A stretch of 64,000 nt of DNA from Leptolyngbya sp. FACHB-321 (lineage in GTDB: Bacteria; Cyanobacteriota; Cyanobacteriia; Leptolyngbyales; Leptolyngbyaceae). The stretch's first letter is position 1, and each line of letters opens with the position of its first letter. Where the stretch lies: assembly GCF_014695975.1 (NCBI RefSeq), contig NZ_JACJPI010000045.1:120391-184390 (forward strand). Reading direction: 5' to 3'. This document shows positions 7,711-16,514 of this stretch, in pieces. The notes under the pieces are model-generated. The model was not told where the DNA came from, ran no database searches, and worked only from the letters and a program-made list of their open reading frames with translations. The translations under genes were made by a program, and so were the position numbers.

Positions 7711-10143
7711 GTGAAACAGTCTCTAGGATTTAATAGCATTGCGCTGGGTGGGGCAGCCGCACTGATAGCCATTCAGCCCGCACTAGCCGCACCGGTACAA
7801 GTAACAGGTGTGCAGCTTAATCGAACGGCATCTGGTGTTAATGTGACGCTGCAAACTCAGTCAGGTAGCCGTCCCCAGGTTTTTGCAGTGAATCGTGGCA
7901 ATAGCTGGACGGCAGATCTGCCAAGTAGTCAGCTCCGTCTAACAAGCGGCAAGAATTTTCGTCAGGATAACCCAGCTCCAGGCATTGCGTCTGTAACCGT
8001 TGCGCCTTTAAGTGCCACTAGTGTCCGCGTTACTGTTGTTGGCAAGTCAGGTGCGCCGGTAGGACAGGTAGTGCGACCCGACAAGGGTGGTGTCTTATTA
8101 AGTGTAAGTCCGTTTGGTACGCAGCAAGCGGCAGCGCCTACACCGATTGCGGCAGGGGCAGGGGCAGCAGCAGCGTCTGCTCGCTCGTACTCAGTAATCG
8201 CGCAGCCACCAGCGTCTGCAGCTGGTCTAGCGCCTACAACAGCCCCGATCGCTGTCCCCTTACCAGAAAAACCTGCAGCATTGGCTCCCGCGCCCACTAA
8301 TCGTGTGCCTATAAGCTCGCCAACTGTGATTAGTCAGGCACCTGTTACTCCAGCGCCTGTTGCCCCCGCGCCTATTACTCCAGCGCCTGTTGCCCCCGCG
8401 CCCATTCCGGCAAGCCCCACAGCCGTTCCTACCAACCGAACGGCTCCGCTGTTGCCCAATCCAGAGATTCAAGTTCGGGATGCGTCTGGGGCATTGGTAC
8501 CTCCTGGTGTTGTAGGCGTTGCCCCACGTGCAGTACCGCCGCCAGCAGGGGATATTGCGACTGCTCAGGTTGATGCGTCTGGGACAACGATCGATTTAGG
8601 GTCTGCGGAACGAGTCCCTCGTCTTGTCTTGCGAGATGCTCCGGCGCGAGAAGTGCTGGGGTTATTGGCACGGGCAGCAGGGCTGAACCTTGCCTTCGTG
8701 GGTGATTTGTTAACCCAGGGTCAGGCAGGACAGCCAGCACCCGCAGCAGCCGGGCAGGCAGGCGCAGGTGCCAGCGAGGGACCGAGAATAACGCTAGATG
8801 TTGAAAATGAGCCAGTGCAAAACGTGTTTAACTACGTGTTGCAAATTACCGGCTTGGAAGCAAATCGCGTTGGACGGACGGTTTTTGTTGGACCGAAGCT
8901 GCCAAATACGGCGCGTAATCTTGTTGTACGGAGTGTGCGCCTCAACCAGGCATCTATTACAACTGCAATCAATTTTCTGGTAACGTTGGGTGCTGAAAGT
9001 GCGGTTAGCCGCGATCGCCTGGTGACCAACGCGGTAGCAACACCCGTTGGCACCCTGGCAGGTGGTGCTGGTGGTTCGGCAATCACACAGACGCAGACTG
9101 CCACCGAGTCTCGTATTGAGAACCAACGGGTGGAATATCAAGATTCCACACCACTGCTGCGCGGCTTGCAAATTTCTGGCGATGAGCGGACGAACCAGGT
9201 CACGCTAGTCGGTGAACCGAAAAAAGTTGGCATTGCGATCGCCCAACTCGCTCAACTCGATATCCGTCGTCGTCAGGTGACGGTTAACGTTCGCGTTGTG
9301 GATGTCGATTTACTCAGCACCGACCAGTTCTCTGCCAATTCGTCCTTCGGAATTATTGATAACACGCGTGCGGTACTGGATGCAGGTACCGCTGTCATTA
9401 ACTTCGGTCGGACTGCACCTGCTGGTACAGGGCTTAATACTGGTACTGGTATAGCTCAACTCGGCTCGGCAGTCGGTGCTGGTATTGCCAGTCCCTTCAA
9501 CTTCGCACGCAACTTCCTTCTCCAGCTACAGGCATCAATTTCCAGTGGCAATGCCAAGATTCTGACTGACCCAACATTGTTAGTACAAGAAGGTCAGACG
9601 GCAACAGTCAATGTCACTCAGGAAGTGGTCACTAACATTACCCAGCAAACTACTGCCACTGAAAACTCGACTCAAACCAATCTTACCGTTGAAAAAGGTC
9701 GTGCAGGTCTAATCTTGCCCATCAAGGTTGATCGTATTGATGACAATGGCTTTGTTTCTCTCTCCATTGCACCGTCGGTCTCGCGGATTGGTGAAACTAT
9801 CGCCGTCAACCTCCAGGGGAGCGTTAATGAGATTAATCTCTTGAACGAACGTCGTCTAGAATCTGGGCAGGTACGCCTACGCGATGGGCAAACCCTACTG
9901 TTGACAGGCATTATTCAGGATGAAGACCGAGCCGATGTTACCAAAGTGCCAATTTTAGGCGACATTCCTATTCTCGGTGCCCTTTTCCGTCGGACAAACC
10001 GGACAAACCAGCGCCGGGAGGTTATTGTCATCGTTACGCCGCGTGTTCTGGATGATAGCCAGCAAGCGACCTTTGGCTACGGCTATTCACCCGGTCCAAC
10101 CGTGCGTCAAGTGTTGGATGGCAATAATGGTAATAGGCAGTAA
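7711..10143 (+). CDS. pilQ: Type IV pilus secretin PilQ
   Basis: The outer-membrane secretin through which the pilus exits. I place the start at the GTG at 7711, not the upstream TTG at 7693. It has a purine-rich ribosome-binding site just before it (GAGGAAGGA). It also gives a clean signal peptide, MKQSLGFNSIALGGAAALIA, ending at an ALA site. The 810-residue product then shows an AMIN domain (about 25-130) for peptidoglycan binding. A Pro/Ala/Val linker (about 145-270) includes a 30-bp tandem repeat (8341-8400). Short N-domains and the secretin beta-barrel domain (about 560-770) follow, with VPILGDIPILGALFR as the family signature. Last gene of the operon, 161 bases after pilO. Confidence 0.93.
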   Translation: MKQSLGFNSIALGGAAALIAIQPALAAPVQVTGVQLNRTASGVNVTLQTQSGSRPQVFAVNRGNSWTADLPSSQLRLTSGKNFRQDNPAPGIASVTVAPLSATSVRVTVVGKSGAPVGQVVRPDKGGVLLSVSPFGTQQAAAPTPIAAGAGAAAASARSYSVIAQPPASAAGLAPTTAPIAVPLPEKPAALAPAPTNRVPISSPTVISQAPVTPAPVAPAPITPAPVAPAPIPASPTAVPTNRTAPLLPNPEIQVRDASGALVPPGVVGVAPRAVPPPAGDIATAQVDASGTTIDLGSAERVPRLVLRDAPAREVLGLLARAAGLNLAFVGDLLTQGQAGQPAPAAAGQAGAGASEGPRITLDVENEPVQNVFNYVLQITGLEANRVGRTVFVGPKLPNTARNLVVRSVRLNQASITTAINFLVTLGAESAVSRDRLVTNAVATPVGTLAGGAGGSAITQTQTATESRIENQRVEYQDSTPLLRGLQISGDERTNQVTLVGEPKKVGIAIAQLAQLDIRRRQVTVNVRVVDVDLLSTDQFSANSSFGIIDNTRAVLDAGTAVINFGRTAPAGTGLNTGTGIAQLGSAVGAGIASPFNFARNFLLQLQASISSGNAKILTDPTLLVQEGQTATVNVTQEVVTNITQQTTATENSTQTNLTVEKGRAGLILPIKVDRIDDNGFVSLSIAPSVSRIGETIAVNLQGSVNEINLLNERRLESGQVRLRDGQTLLLTGIIQDEDRADVTKVPILGDIPILGALFRRTNRTNQRREVIVIVTPRVLDDSQQATFGYGYSPGPTVRQVLDGNNGNRQ
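8341..8400 (+). repeat. 30-bp tandem repeat in the pilQ linker
   Basis: Two 30-base units at 8341-8370 and 8371-8400 differ at one position and encode PVTPAPVAPA and PITPAPVAPA. The repeat extends the Pro-rich linker between the AMIN and secretin domains and is likely to vary in copy number between strains. Confidence 0.85.
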
Positions 10144-10180
10144 AGCTCTACTAGCCTTCCGCTAGCACCGCTTTGTTAAG

Positions 10181-10211
10181 ACGGAGTGCAGGAGTTTCTC
10201 TTGCACTCCGT
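10181..10211 (+). terminator. Probable terminator of the pilMNOQ operon
   Basis: ACGGAGTGCA (10181-10190) pairs perfectly with TGCACTCCGT (10202-10211) around an 11-base loop, 38 bases after the pilQ stop. It is followed by TCGTTTAAT, a poor T tract, so termination may be partial or the hairpin may protect the 3' end. Confidence 0.6.
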
Positions 10212-10294
10212 TCGTTTAATGTCGCTTCAAGTGGATCAGCCATCGCCTTCCTGTGAAGGGAGCAAGCGATGTAACGTGCTTCCCACAACAGCTG

Positions 10295-10387
10295 TATAGC
10301 AGTCTTAAATCAGTTGTGAGATTGAGAGGCTTTGTGAGAAAGGATTCAAGTGGAATCCTTTCTCACAATCTAGATAGGATCGCTATA
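10295..10387 (-). mobile_element. MITE-like element, copy 1
   Basis: A 93-bp element bounded by TATAGCAGTCT on the left and GGATCGCTATA on the right, which are imperfect terminal inverted repeats ending in TA. Its centre is a 16-bp perfect hairpin (10332-10347 with 10353-10368). Nearly the same sequence occurs in reverse orientation at 26726-26816. The small size, lack of coding, inverted ends and TA borders fit a miniature element mobilised by an IS630/Tc1-mariner-type transposase. That assignment is inferred. Confidence 0.7.
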
Positions 10388-10474
10388 GCAGTCGAAGAGA
10401 ACATTAGGACAGACCTAAACCTTGAAACCTCCTTTAGGCAAGGGCTTCTATTCATCCTTCATCCTTTTGCTATA
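10384..10474. mobile_element. Second MITE-like element abutting copy 1
   Basis: Directly after copy 1, and sharing its terminal TATA, is a 91-bp segment starting TATAGCAGTC and ending TTTTGCTATA. The ends match over about seven bases in inverted orientation, while the interior differs from copy 1. It may be a second family inserted into the TATA end of the first. With only one copy in the window this is less secure. Confidence 0.4.
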
Positions 10475-10688
10475 GGGGCTAGTAAGGTCACTTGTTTAAA
10501 AGACAACGGCTATCTTTGTACAGGCTGAATTTGTATCAGTGCCTTCGCGCTGGCATTGCCCTCTTTAATTCACCACAGTTTTACAGGCTTAGTTCGCTCC
10601 AGGTGTTCTGGTTCCCGTCTTACGGTGCTGTGCCAAAGGGGAAAAACATTCGCTAGCGTGGTAGGTAGTTTTTGTCTTTCAACCCGCC

Positions 10689-12038
10689 ATGTATCGTTTG
10701 TCTTTCTTAGCAGTTTTAGGTCTTGCCCTGGTTGCTTGTCGTACTGCCGATACCTCGCGCGCTGCACCAACGGCTGACCCTGCGGCATCTGCTAAGGTCT
10801 CTGGGGCACTTAGCCAGACACAAGCAGCATCAACGCCAGCCGCAAAGTTAGTTAAGACAGAGGCTTTGTCGCCACAACCCATCAAAATTCTCCCTGACAG
10901 CCTGCCGCAACCCTACGCTAGCAGCAGTGCATCTAAATCGCCCAACGTCATTCCTATTCCGTCAACACCAACGCTAAAAGTTCCAGCTGGCTTTGTGGTT
11001 AGCGTTTTTGCGGAAGGTTTAGACCGTCCTCGTTGGCTGGCGCTAACGCCTACGGGTGACGTTCTGGTGACAGAAACGCGTCGGAACCGCATCCAGCTTT
11101 TGCGCGATGCTAATCAAGATGGCGTAGCCGAGGTGCAGAAAACCTTTGCTGACTCACAAAACGGCTTGAGTATTCCCTTTGGAATGTCATTTGGCAACTA
11201 TGCCTTTTTCTTAGGAAACACTGCCTCTGTGCTGCGCTTTCCTTATACCAAAGGACAAGAGCAGCTTACTGGGACTGGTACAAAGATTACTGACTTACCA
11301 GGAGGTGGCTATAACCAACACTGGACGCGGAATGTTATCGTTTCGCCCGATCGCACAAAGCTCTATGTCTCGATCGGCTCTCAGTCGAATGCAGATGAAG
11401 AACCTTCACCACGAGCTTCCGTGCAGGTCATGAATTTGGATGGTTCCGATCGCCAAACGTTTGCCTCTGGTCTGCGGAACCCTGTTGGGCTAGCGTTTCA
11501 TCCCACAACACGCGAACTCTATACCACTGTGAATGAGCGCGATGGTCTGGGCGATGACCTGGTGCCTGACTATTTCACCCGTATTCAGGCAGGGCAGTTT
11601 TACGGCTGGCCCTATGCTTACATTACGCCCGATCGCCTCGATCCAAATCATGTCCAAAATGGGCGTAGCGTTCGTCCTGACCTAGCCGCTCAAACTCGTA
11701 CTCCAGATGTACTGTTTCAGGCGCACTCCGCCGCTTTAGGCGTACAGTTTTACAACGGTCAAACCTTTCCAGCCAGATACCGTAACGGAGCCTTTGTTGC
11801 CTTTCGGGGTTCCTGGAACCGCGATCGAGGCACTGGCTACAAAATTGCCTTTGTACCTTTTAATGCCCAAGGACGACCACAAGGTTATTACGAAGACTTC
11901 TTGACTGGCTTTCTAGTCAATCCCATGGGTCCCGATACCTGGGGTAGACCTGTGGGATTGTTAACCCTCCCCGATGGAAGTTTGTTGGTCACTGAAGAAG
12001 CGAATGGACGAATTTATCGGATTCAGTATCGGGGGTAA
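10689..12038 (+). CDS. Sorbosone-dehydrogenase-like beta-propeller lipoprotein
   Basis: A 449-residue protein with a lipoprotein signal peptide (MYRLSFLAVLGLALVAC, lipobox LVAC with Cys17), so it is anchored in a membrane facing the periplasm. An Ala/Ser/Pro-rich spacer (about 20-95) precedes a six-bladed beta-propeller of the L-sorbosone / PQQ-dependent sugar dehydrogenase superfamily. Visible landmarks are GFVVSVFAEGLDRPRWLALTP, GGGYNQHWTRN, FASGLRNPVGLAFHP and FYGWPYAY. The family usually binds PQQ and Ca2+, but many cyanobacterial members have no known substrate and the host may not make PQQ. The gene is monocistronic. Confidence 0.85.
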   Translation: MYRLSFLAVLGLALVACRTADTSRAAPTADPAASAKVSGALSQTQAASTPAAKLVKTEALSPQPIKILPDSLPQPYASSSASKSPNVIPIPSTPTLKVPAGFVVSVFAEGLDRPRWLALTPTGDVLVTETRRNRIQLLRDANQDGVAEVQKTFADSQNGLSIPFGMSFGNYAFFLGNTASVLRFPYTKGQEQLTGTGTKITDLPGGGYNQHWTRNVIVSPDRTKLYVSIGSQSNADEEPSPRASVQVMNLDGSDRQTFASGLRNPVGLAFHPTTRELYTTVNERDGLGDDLVPDYFTRIQAGQFYGWPYAYITPDRLDPNHVQNGRSVRPDLAAQTRTPDVLFQAHSAALGVQFYNGQTFPARYRNGAFVAFRGSWNRDRGTGYKIAFVPFNAQGRPQGYYEDFLTGFLVNPMGPDTWGRPVGLLTLPDGSLLVTEEANGRIYRIQYRG

Positions 12039-12127
12039 GCGATGAGGGGTGAAGGATAAAGGATGAGGGATAAAGTTTCTTTTGCTCCTTTTGCTCCCTC
12101 TGCTTCTTGCTCCTGCTACCGTCACCA

Positions 12128-12916
12128 TTACTTTACTTCCATTGAGAAGGCATAGCGATAACCCTTAAAGTTGGACTCTAGCTCGATCGCGTAGTCGCCA
12201 GTCTGTGTAAGGGGTCCGCTCCAGGTGGATCGCCTGTCGTCTTTCTCATGCCCCAACAGCATAGTACCGTCTGGAGCAGTAATCATCGGAAACGGTCCAC
12301 GATCGCGGTTAATTGTCAGTGTTTGACCCTGCTCAACGGGGAAAATGTAGCGGTGGCTGCCTGTACCGACGAAGCGATCTGCCACTTGCACGGGGTCGTT
12401 GGCATCACTCAGGCTAATACGCTCTACTTTTTCGTTGCAGCTATTCGTTGTCTGCCGCTTGGAAATCCAGCCTTTCAATGGTGTTTTGATTTGGAGCCAG
12501 CCGTTTTGGTCAGATGCGATCGTTACTAGCGTCCCGTTCTTCAGTTGACCAACCACATTATCGCCCTCGGTTGTGGGTGCCGAACGAACGTTTAGCGGCG
12601 GCTCAGGGTCATTAACCAATGCCATTTTGACTACGCAAGACTCAACGGTGCGGTTGGCAGCACTCGTCCGGTTGTCACTAGCCGTCTGATTTGCTGGCTC
12701 GGTTGTTTGCTTCTGTATCATTGTTTTTGGAGTCGAAGCAGGGGAAGGACTGGGAGAAAGGCTGGGAGAGGGGCTGGCTGGTGCGGTCAGCGGAGACGCA
12801 CTGATTGGCTCTGGTGGCTCTGTTACCGAAGATTGAGAACAGGCAACCGTTAGTCCGGCAAGTGCTGCTAACGAGATGGCACCTGCTACAGCCAGCACAG
12901 AAGCATTAGGTTTCAT
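12128..12916 (-). CDS. SH3-domain lipoprotein
   Basis: A 262-residue protein beginning with a signal peptide whose lipobox is LTVAC (Cys26), so it is a predicted lipoprotein. A Pro/Ser-rich and Thr/Asn-rich linker (about 35-90) follows. A bacterial SH3-type domain comes next (about 95-160), recognisable by PPLNVRSAPTTEGDNVVGQL and NGWLQIKTPLKGWIS. The C-terminal domain (about 175-262) is beta-rich and ends YRYAFSMEVK. It contains FVGTGSHRYIFPVEQGQ and resembles pre-peptidase C-terminal (PPC)-like beta domains. Such proteins often bind peptidoglycan or other envelope components. It converges on the upstream lipoprotein gene, and its function is unknown. Confidence 0.8.
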   Translation of the reverse strand: MKPNASVLAVAGAISLAALAGLTVACSQSSVTEPPEPISASPLTAPASPSPSLSPSPSPASTPKTMIQKQTTEPANQTASDNRTSAANRTVESCVVKMALVNDPEPPLNVRSAPTTEGDNVVGQLKNGTLVTIASDQNGWLQIKTPLKGWISKRQTTNSCNEKVERISLSDANDPVQVADRFVGTGSHRYIFPVEQGQTLTINRDRGPFPMITAPDGTMLLGHEKDDRRSTWSGPLTQTGDYAIELESNFKGYRYAFSMEVK

Positions 12917-13389
12917 AGAAGAGGGTTCCTGGAAGATGTATCTAGAGAGTGGCTACACAGCGCTTGAAGATGGCGACGGACGAAGCCTAGTAGTCTGTGC
13001 AGCTTTTTGAAGTGCAACATCATGAGGGGCAATGTGTTTGATCTGTCTGGCAACAGATAGCAAGAGCAAGGCTTAATGACAATCAACAGACTTCGTTGTA
13101 AAGACAGCTAGCTCCTCGTCCTTTAGGATAGATTGCCTTTAACTGAGCCTAGTTATAGGACATTTCACTTACCGTTTTGAAAGAACAAATCGGCATGAAA
13201 TCTGCCATATCTTACCAATAACCTAAACGTTACAAGGTGTCTGTGTAGCTATCGTTCTACTGCATCAAGCAATACTGACGTGCCGTCTAGGGGACTGTCA
13301 CAATTTTGGCTAGGATTGCAACATAATCGGCAGCGATCGCCCTTCATGCCATCTATATTGATCTTAGTTGTTGTCAGAGGGATCAAGGC
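12917..13389. other. Intergenic region, no gene seen
   Basis: These 473 bases lie between the divergent SH3 lipoprotein and invertase genes and presumably hold both promoters. I see no RNA gene, long repeat or convincing small reading frame. An AGAGG at 13376-13380 is the likely ribosome-binding site for the invertase TTG start. Confidence 0.5.
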
Positions 13390-14760
13390 TTGAGTGAACC
13401 ATCGATCGTTGAACAAGCGTGGGAAGCCCTTGAAAAATCGATCATTTACTACGAGGGGCAACCGATCGGCACGATCGCAGCCAGTGACCCTGAAGTAGCA
13501 TCGCTGAACTACGACCAGTGCTTTATCCGCGACTTTATTTCCTCGGGGCTGCTGTTTTTGATCAAAGGCAAGCCCGCCATTGTGCGCAATTTTTTGGAAG
13601 CGACCCTCAAGCTGCAGCCTAAAACTGGGCAGCTTGATTGCTCCAAGCCTAGTCGTGGGTTGATGCCTGCTAGCTTCAAGATTGTGATGGTTGACGGGCA
13701 AGAATATATCAAGGCAGACTTCGGCAATCACGCGATCGGTCGAGTGGCTCCCGCCGATGCCTGTTTATGGTGGATTATTCTCTTGCGTGCGTACCTCATT
13801 GCAACGCAAGACTTTGAGCTAGTGCAACGGGCTGATTTTCAAGAAGGCATTCGCGTCAGCCTCGAACTCTGTCTGGTCACACGCTTCGATATGTATCCGA
13901 TGGTATTGGTGCCGGATGGAGCCAGCATGATCGATCGACGGATGGGGCTTTACGGGCATCCGCTCGATATTCAGTCTCTGTTTTATACCGCGCTGCGAGC
14001 CAGTCTCGAGCTACTGGTGCCTAATACAGACAATCAAATTATGATTCAGGCAGTGTGTAGTCGTCTACCGCTCCTGCTGCGACAGCTACGCGAGGATTAC
14101 TGGCTTGACCCAGACCGCTTGAACGTCATTTACCGCTACCAGGTCGAAGAATATGGTGAAGAAGCGCTCAACCAGTTCAATATTTACTCCGACTCAATCC
14201 CGTTTTATCGGCTGGCAAAATGGGTGCCCGAAGCAGGGGGCTATCTAGCGGGCAATTTAGGTCCTTCGCAGCTAGACTGTCGCTTCTTTGCGCTGGGTAA
14301 CTTGATGGCGATTATCGGGTCGCTTACGACAGAGTTACAATCCCATAAAATTTTGAATCTAATTGAGCTGCGCTGGAGCGACTTAATCAGCTATATGCCC
14401 ATGAAGCTTTGCTATCCGGCGTTGGAAGACGTTGACTGGCGCACGATCACTGGCGCTGACCCCAAAAATCGTCCCTGGTCTTACCACAATGGCGGAAGCT
14501 GGCCGGTTTTGCTATGGATGCTGGTGGCAGCGGCAAAAAAAATGAACCGTGGTGAACTGGCGCACCACGCGATCGCCATTGCCGAACGCCGACTAGTACA
14601 AGATCAATGGCCTGAATACTACGATGGTCCCGATGGTCGTTTAATTGGCAAGGAAGCACGGCGCTACCAGACTTGGACGATTACCGGGTACTTACTCGCC
14701 AAAGAAATCCTTGCAAATCCTGATCACCTCAAACTCATGACCTTTGATCTCAATGCGTAA
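13390..14760 (+). CDS. Alkaline/neutral invertase (GH100)
   Basis: A 456-residue cytosolic enzyme that hydrolyses sucrose to glucose and fructose. It belongs to glycoside hydrolase family 100, shared by cyanobacteria and plants. Landmarks are RDFISSGLLFLIKGKPAIV (about 42-60), RVAPADACLWWIILLRAY (about 118-135), GLYGHPLDIQSLFY, PWSYHNGGSWPVLLW (about 363-377) and a closing RYQTWTITGYLLAKE. The (alpha/alpha)6-barrel length is normal for the family. The start is a TTG preceded by AGAGG. In cyanobacteria invertases control sucrose used as a compatible solute or carbon carrier. No sucrose synthesis genes are in the window. Confidence 0.93.
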   Translation: MSEPSIVEQAWEALEKSIIYYEGQPIGTIAASDPEVASLNYDQCFIRDFISSGLLFLIKGKPAIVRNFLEATLKLQPKTGQLDCSKPSRGLMPASFKIVMVDGQEYIKADFGNHAIGRVAPADACLWWIILLRAYLIATQDFELVQRADFQEGIRVSLELCLVTRFDMYPMVLVPDGASMIDRRMGLYGHPLDIQSLFYTALRASLELLVPNTDNQIMIQAVCSRLPLLLRQLREDYWLDPDRLNVIYRYQVEEYGEEALNQFNIYSDSIPFYRLAKWVPEAGGYLAGNLGPSQLDCRFFALGNLMAIIGSLTTELQSHKILNLIELRWSDLISYMPMKLCYPALEDVDWRTITGADPKNRPWSYHNGGSWPVLLWMLVAAAKKMNRGELAHHAIAIAERRLVQDQWPEYYDGPDGRLIGKEARRYQTWTITGYLLAKEILANPDHLKLMTFDLNA

Positions 14761-15133
14761 CGCTGCTTCGCTCTACTGAGCCACGTTTTCCTGCCAACCT
14801 TTGGAGGAACATTATCTCAATTCAAATGCTTGCTACAGATTCCCTCTGCCTACTGCTCCCCCTTAATCCCTCTTATGAGTGGGAAGCCGTAGCAGGGGGA
14901 TCTTGCTTTGTTGCGTGTCAGAAGAGAATTGGTATGAGACCTTTACAACTTGATGTTGACCTGTCGATTTAAACAGAGTGTTGTCATCAGTTAGAAGCGA
15001 CTGGGAACGCTGCGATCGCCACCCCTCGCTAGAGTGTCAGACTTAAACCTTCCGTATTCGGAGATACAAACTACCCCTTCTAGCAACACGTACGCTGGCG
15101 AGTAATCTGACCCAGCAAGCGAGTAGAAACCAA
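14761..15133. other. Intergenic region, no gene seen
   Basis: These 373 bases after the invertase contain a CTGCTCCCCC / GGGGG imperfect inverted repeat near 14850-14902 and one HIP1 octamer near 15011. No reading frame, terminator with a T tract, or RNA gene is convincing. Confidence 0.4.
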
Positions 15134-16417
15134 ATGCAAACGCACTATGCTGTCGTTATTGTCGGTGGCGGTCAAGCTGGTTTAGCCATGAGCTATTGCC
15201 TGAAAGCAAGAGGCTTTGACCATCTCGTTTGTGAGAAAAACACGATCGGCTATTCGTGGCGTGCCAAACGATGGGATTCCTTTTGCCTGGTAACGCCCAA
15301 CTGGCAGTGCAAACTCCCTGGCTTCCATTATCCAGGCGATGACCCACACGGGTTTATGCAGCGCGATGAAATTGTGCAATACATCGAAGCCTACGCTGCC
15401 TCGTTTGATCCACCTTTAAAGGAAGGCGTTGCTGTGTCAAAGGTGCGACGCAATGAGGCTGGCGTGTTTGAGATTGAAACAACGATCGGCAACTACACAG
15501 CCGATCAGGTCATTATTGCGGTCGGCGGCTATCACGTACCCAAACTGCCCTCGATCGCCGAGCGTTTGCCTGAAGCGATCGTCCAACTGCACTCATCCGA
15601 ATACCGCAACCCAGAATCGTTGCCCGACGGCAAGGCAGTTTTGGTCGTTGGCACGGGGCAATCTGGCTGTCAAATCGCTGAAGATCTTCACCTTGCAGGC
15701 AAGCAGGTGCATTTATGTGTGGGCAGTGCGCCTCGCTCGCCCCGTCGCTACCGTGGCAAAGATGTAGTGGATTGGCTCGATCAAATGGGGTACTACGACC
15801 TGTCGATCGACGAACATCCTCAAAAAGAGAAAGCACGTACGAATACCAATCACTACGTTACAGGTCGCGGTGGCGGACGCGAAATCGATCTGCGCCAATT
15901 TGCACTTGAAGGGATGCAACTCCACGGTCGGCTCAAAACCATTCGCAACAACAAACTCGAATTTGCCGACAATTTGAAGCAAAACCTCGATCAAGCTGAT
16001 GCAGTTGCCGAAAATATCAAAAAAGGCATTGATAGCTTCATCGAAAAAAATCACATCTCAGCCCCGATCGAACCACCCTATCAACCTGTCTGGGAACCTG
16101 AGCAAGCGCTCCTCGACCTTGACTATGAAGCCGCTAATATTGGCGCAGTTGTTTGGTCTACAGGTTACCATTCCGACTTTAGCTGGATCGAAATTCCAGT
16201 CTTTGATGGCAAAGGCTATCCAGGGCATGATCGCGGTGTTACAGACGTACCAGGCTTCTATTTTCTTGGGCTACCGTGGCTCTACACCTGGGGTTCTGGC
16301 AGGTTTTCAGGTGTCGCACGTGATGCAACGTATCTTGCCGATACGATCGTCATGCGAAAAAAAGTCTCCCAACGCAACGACTGGAGTACCATCAACGAAT
16401 TTTTGCTGGGTTCGTAA
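15134..16417 (+). CDS. Flavin-dependent monooxygenase, MSMEG_0569-like
   Basis: A 427-residue FAD/NADPH oxidoreductase. The N-terminal FAD-binding Rossmann motif is VVIVGGGQAGLAMSYCLK (about 7-24), and a second dinucleotide-binding motif VLVVGTGQSGCQIAEDL lies near 170-186. LVTPNWQCKLPGFHYPGDDP and APRSPRRYRGKDVVDWLDQMGYYD recall the MSMEG_0569 family. That family normally lies in a conserved cluster with a nitrilase, a radical SAM protein and other genes. None of those partners flank it here, so the gene either works alone or was separated from the cluster. The reaction and substrate are unknown, and the family assignment is from remembered sequence. Confidence 0.8.
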   Translation: MQTHYAVVIVGGGQAGLAMSYCLKARGFDHLVCEKNTIGYSWRAKRWDSFCLVTPNWQCKLPGFHYPGDDPHGFMQRDEIVQYIEAYAASFDPPLKEGVAVSKVRRNEAGVFEIETTIGNYTADQVIIAVGGYHVPKLPSIAERLPEAIVQLHSSEYRNPESLPDGKAVLVVGTGQSGCQIAEDLHLAGKQVHLCVGSAPRSPRRYRGKDVVDWLDQMGYYDLSIDEHPQKEKARTNTNHYVTGRGGGREIDLRQFALEGMQLHGRLKTIRNNKLEFADNLKQNLDQADAVAENIKKGIDSFIEKNHISAPIEPPYQPVWEPEQALLDLDYEAANIGAVVWSTGYHSDFSWIEIPVFDGKGYPGHDRGVTDVPGFYFLGLPWLYTWGSGRFSGVARDATYLADTIVMRKKVSQRNDWSTINEFLLGS

Positions 16418-16514
16418 CGGCGGCACTACCAGAATGAAAAGCCCTGTTACTTCGGTAGACTAGGAAACGCTATCACTACCATCTCGCCCAGAACTCTGGG
16501 AACACAACAACTGC

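Larger units (their letters stand above)
10144..10688. other. Intergenic region with terminator and two MITE-like elements
   Basis: This 545-base gap after pilQ holds a hairpin at 10181-10211 and two abutting MITE-like elements (10295-10387 and 10384-10474), listed separately. The remaining 10475-10688 shows no gene; the short frames there resemble nothing known. The promoter of the following lipoprotein gene must lie in this last part. Confidence 0.5.

Noticed and set aside
10253..10528. 91-codon frame after pilQ
   Set aside because: It runs through both MITE-like elements and their hairpin, so the open frame reflects repeat DNA.
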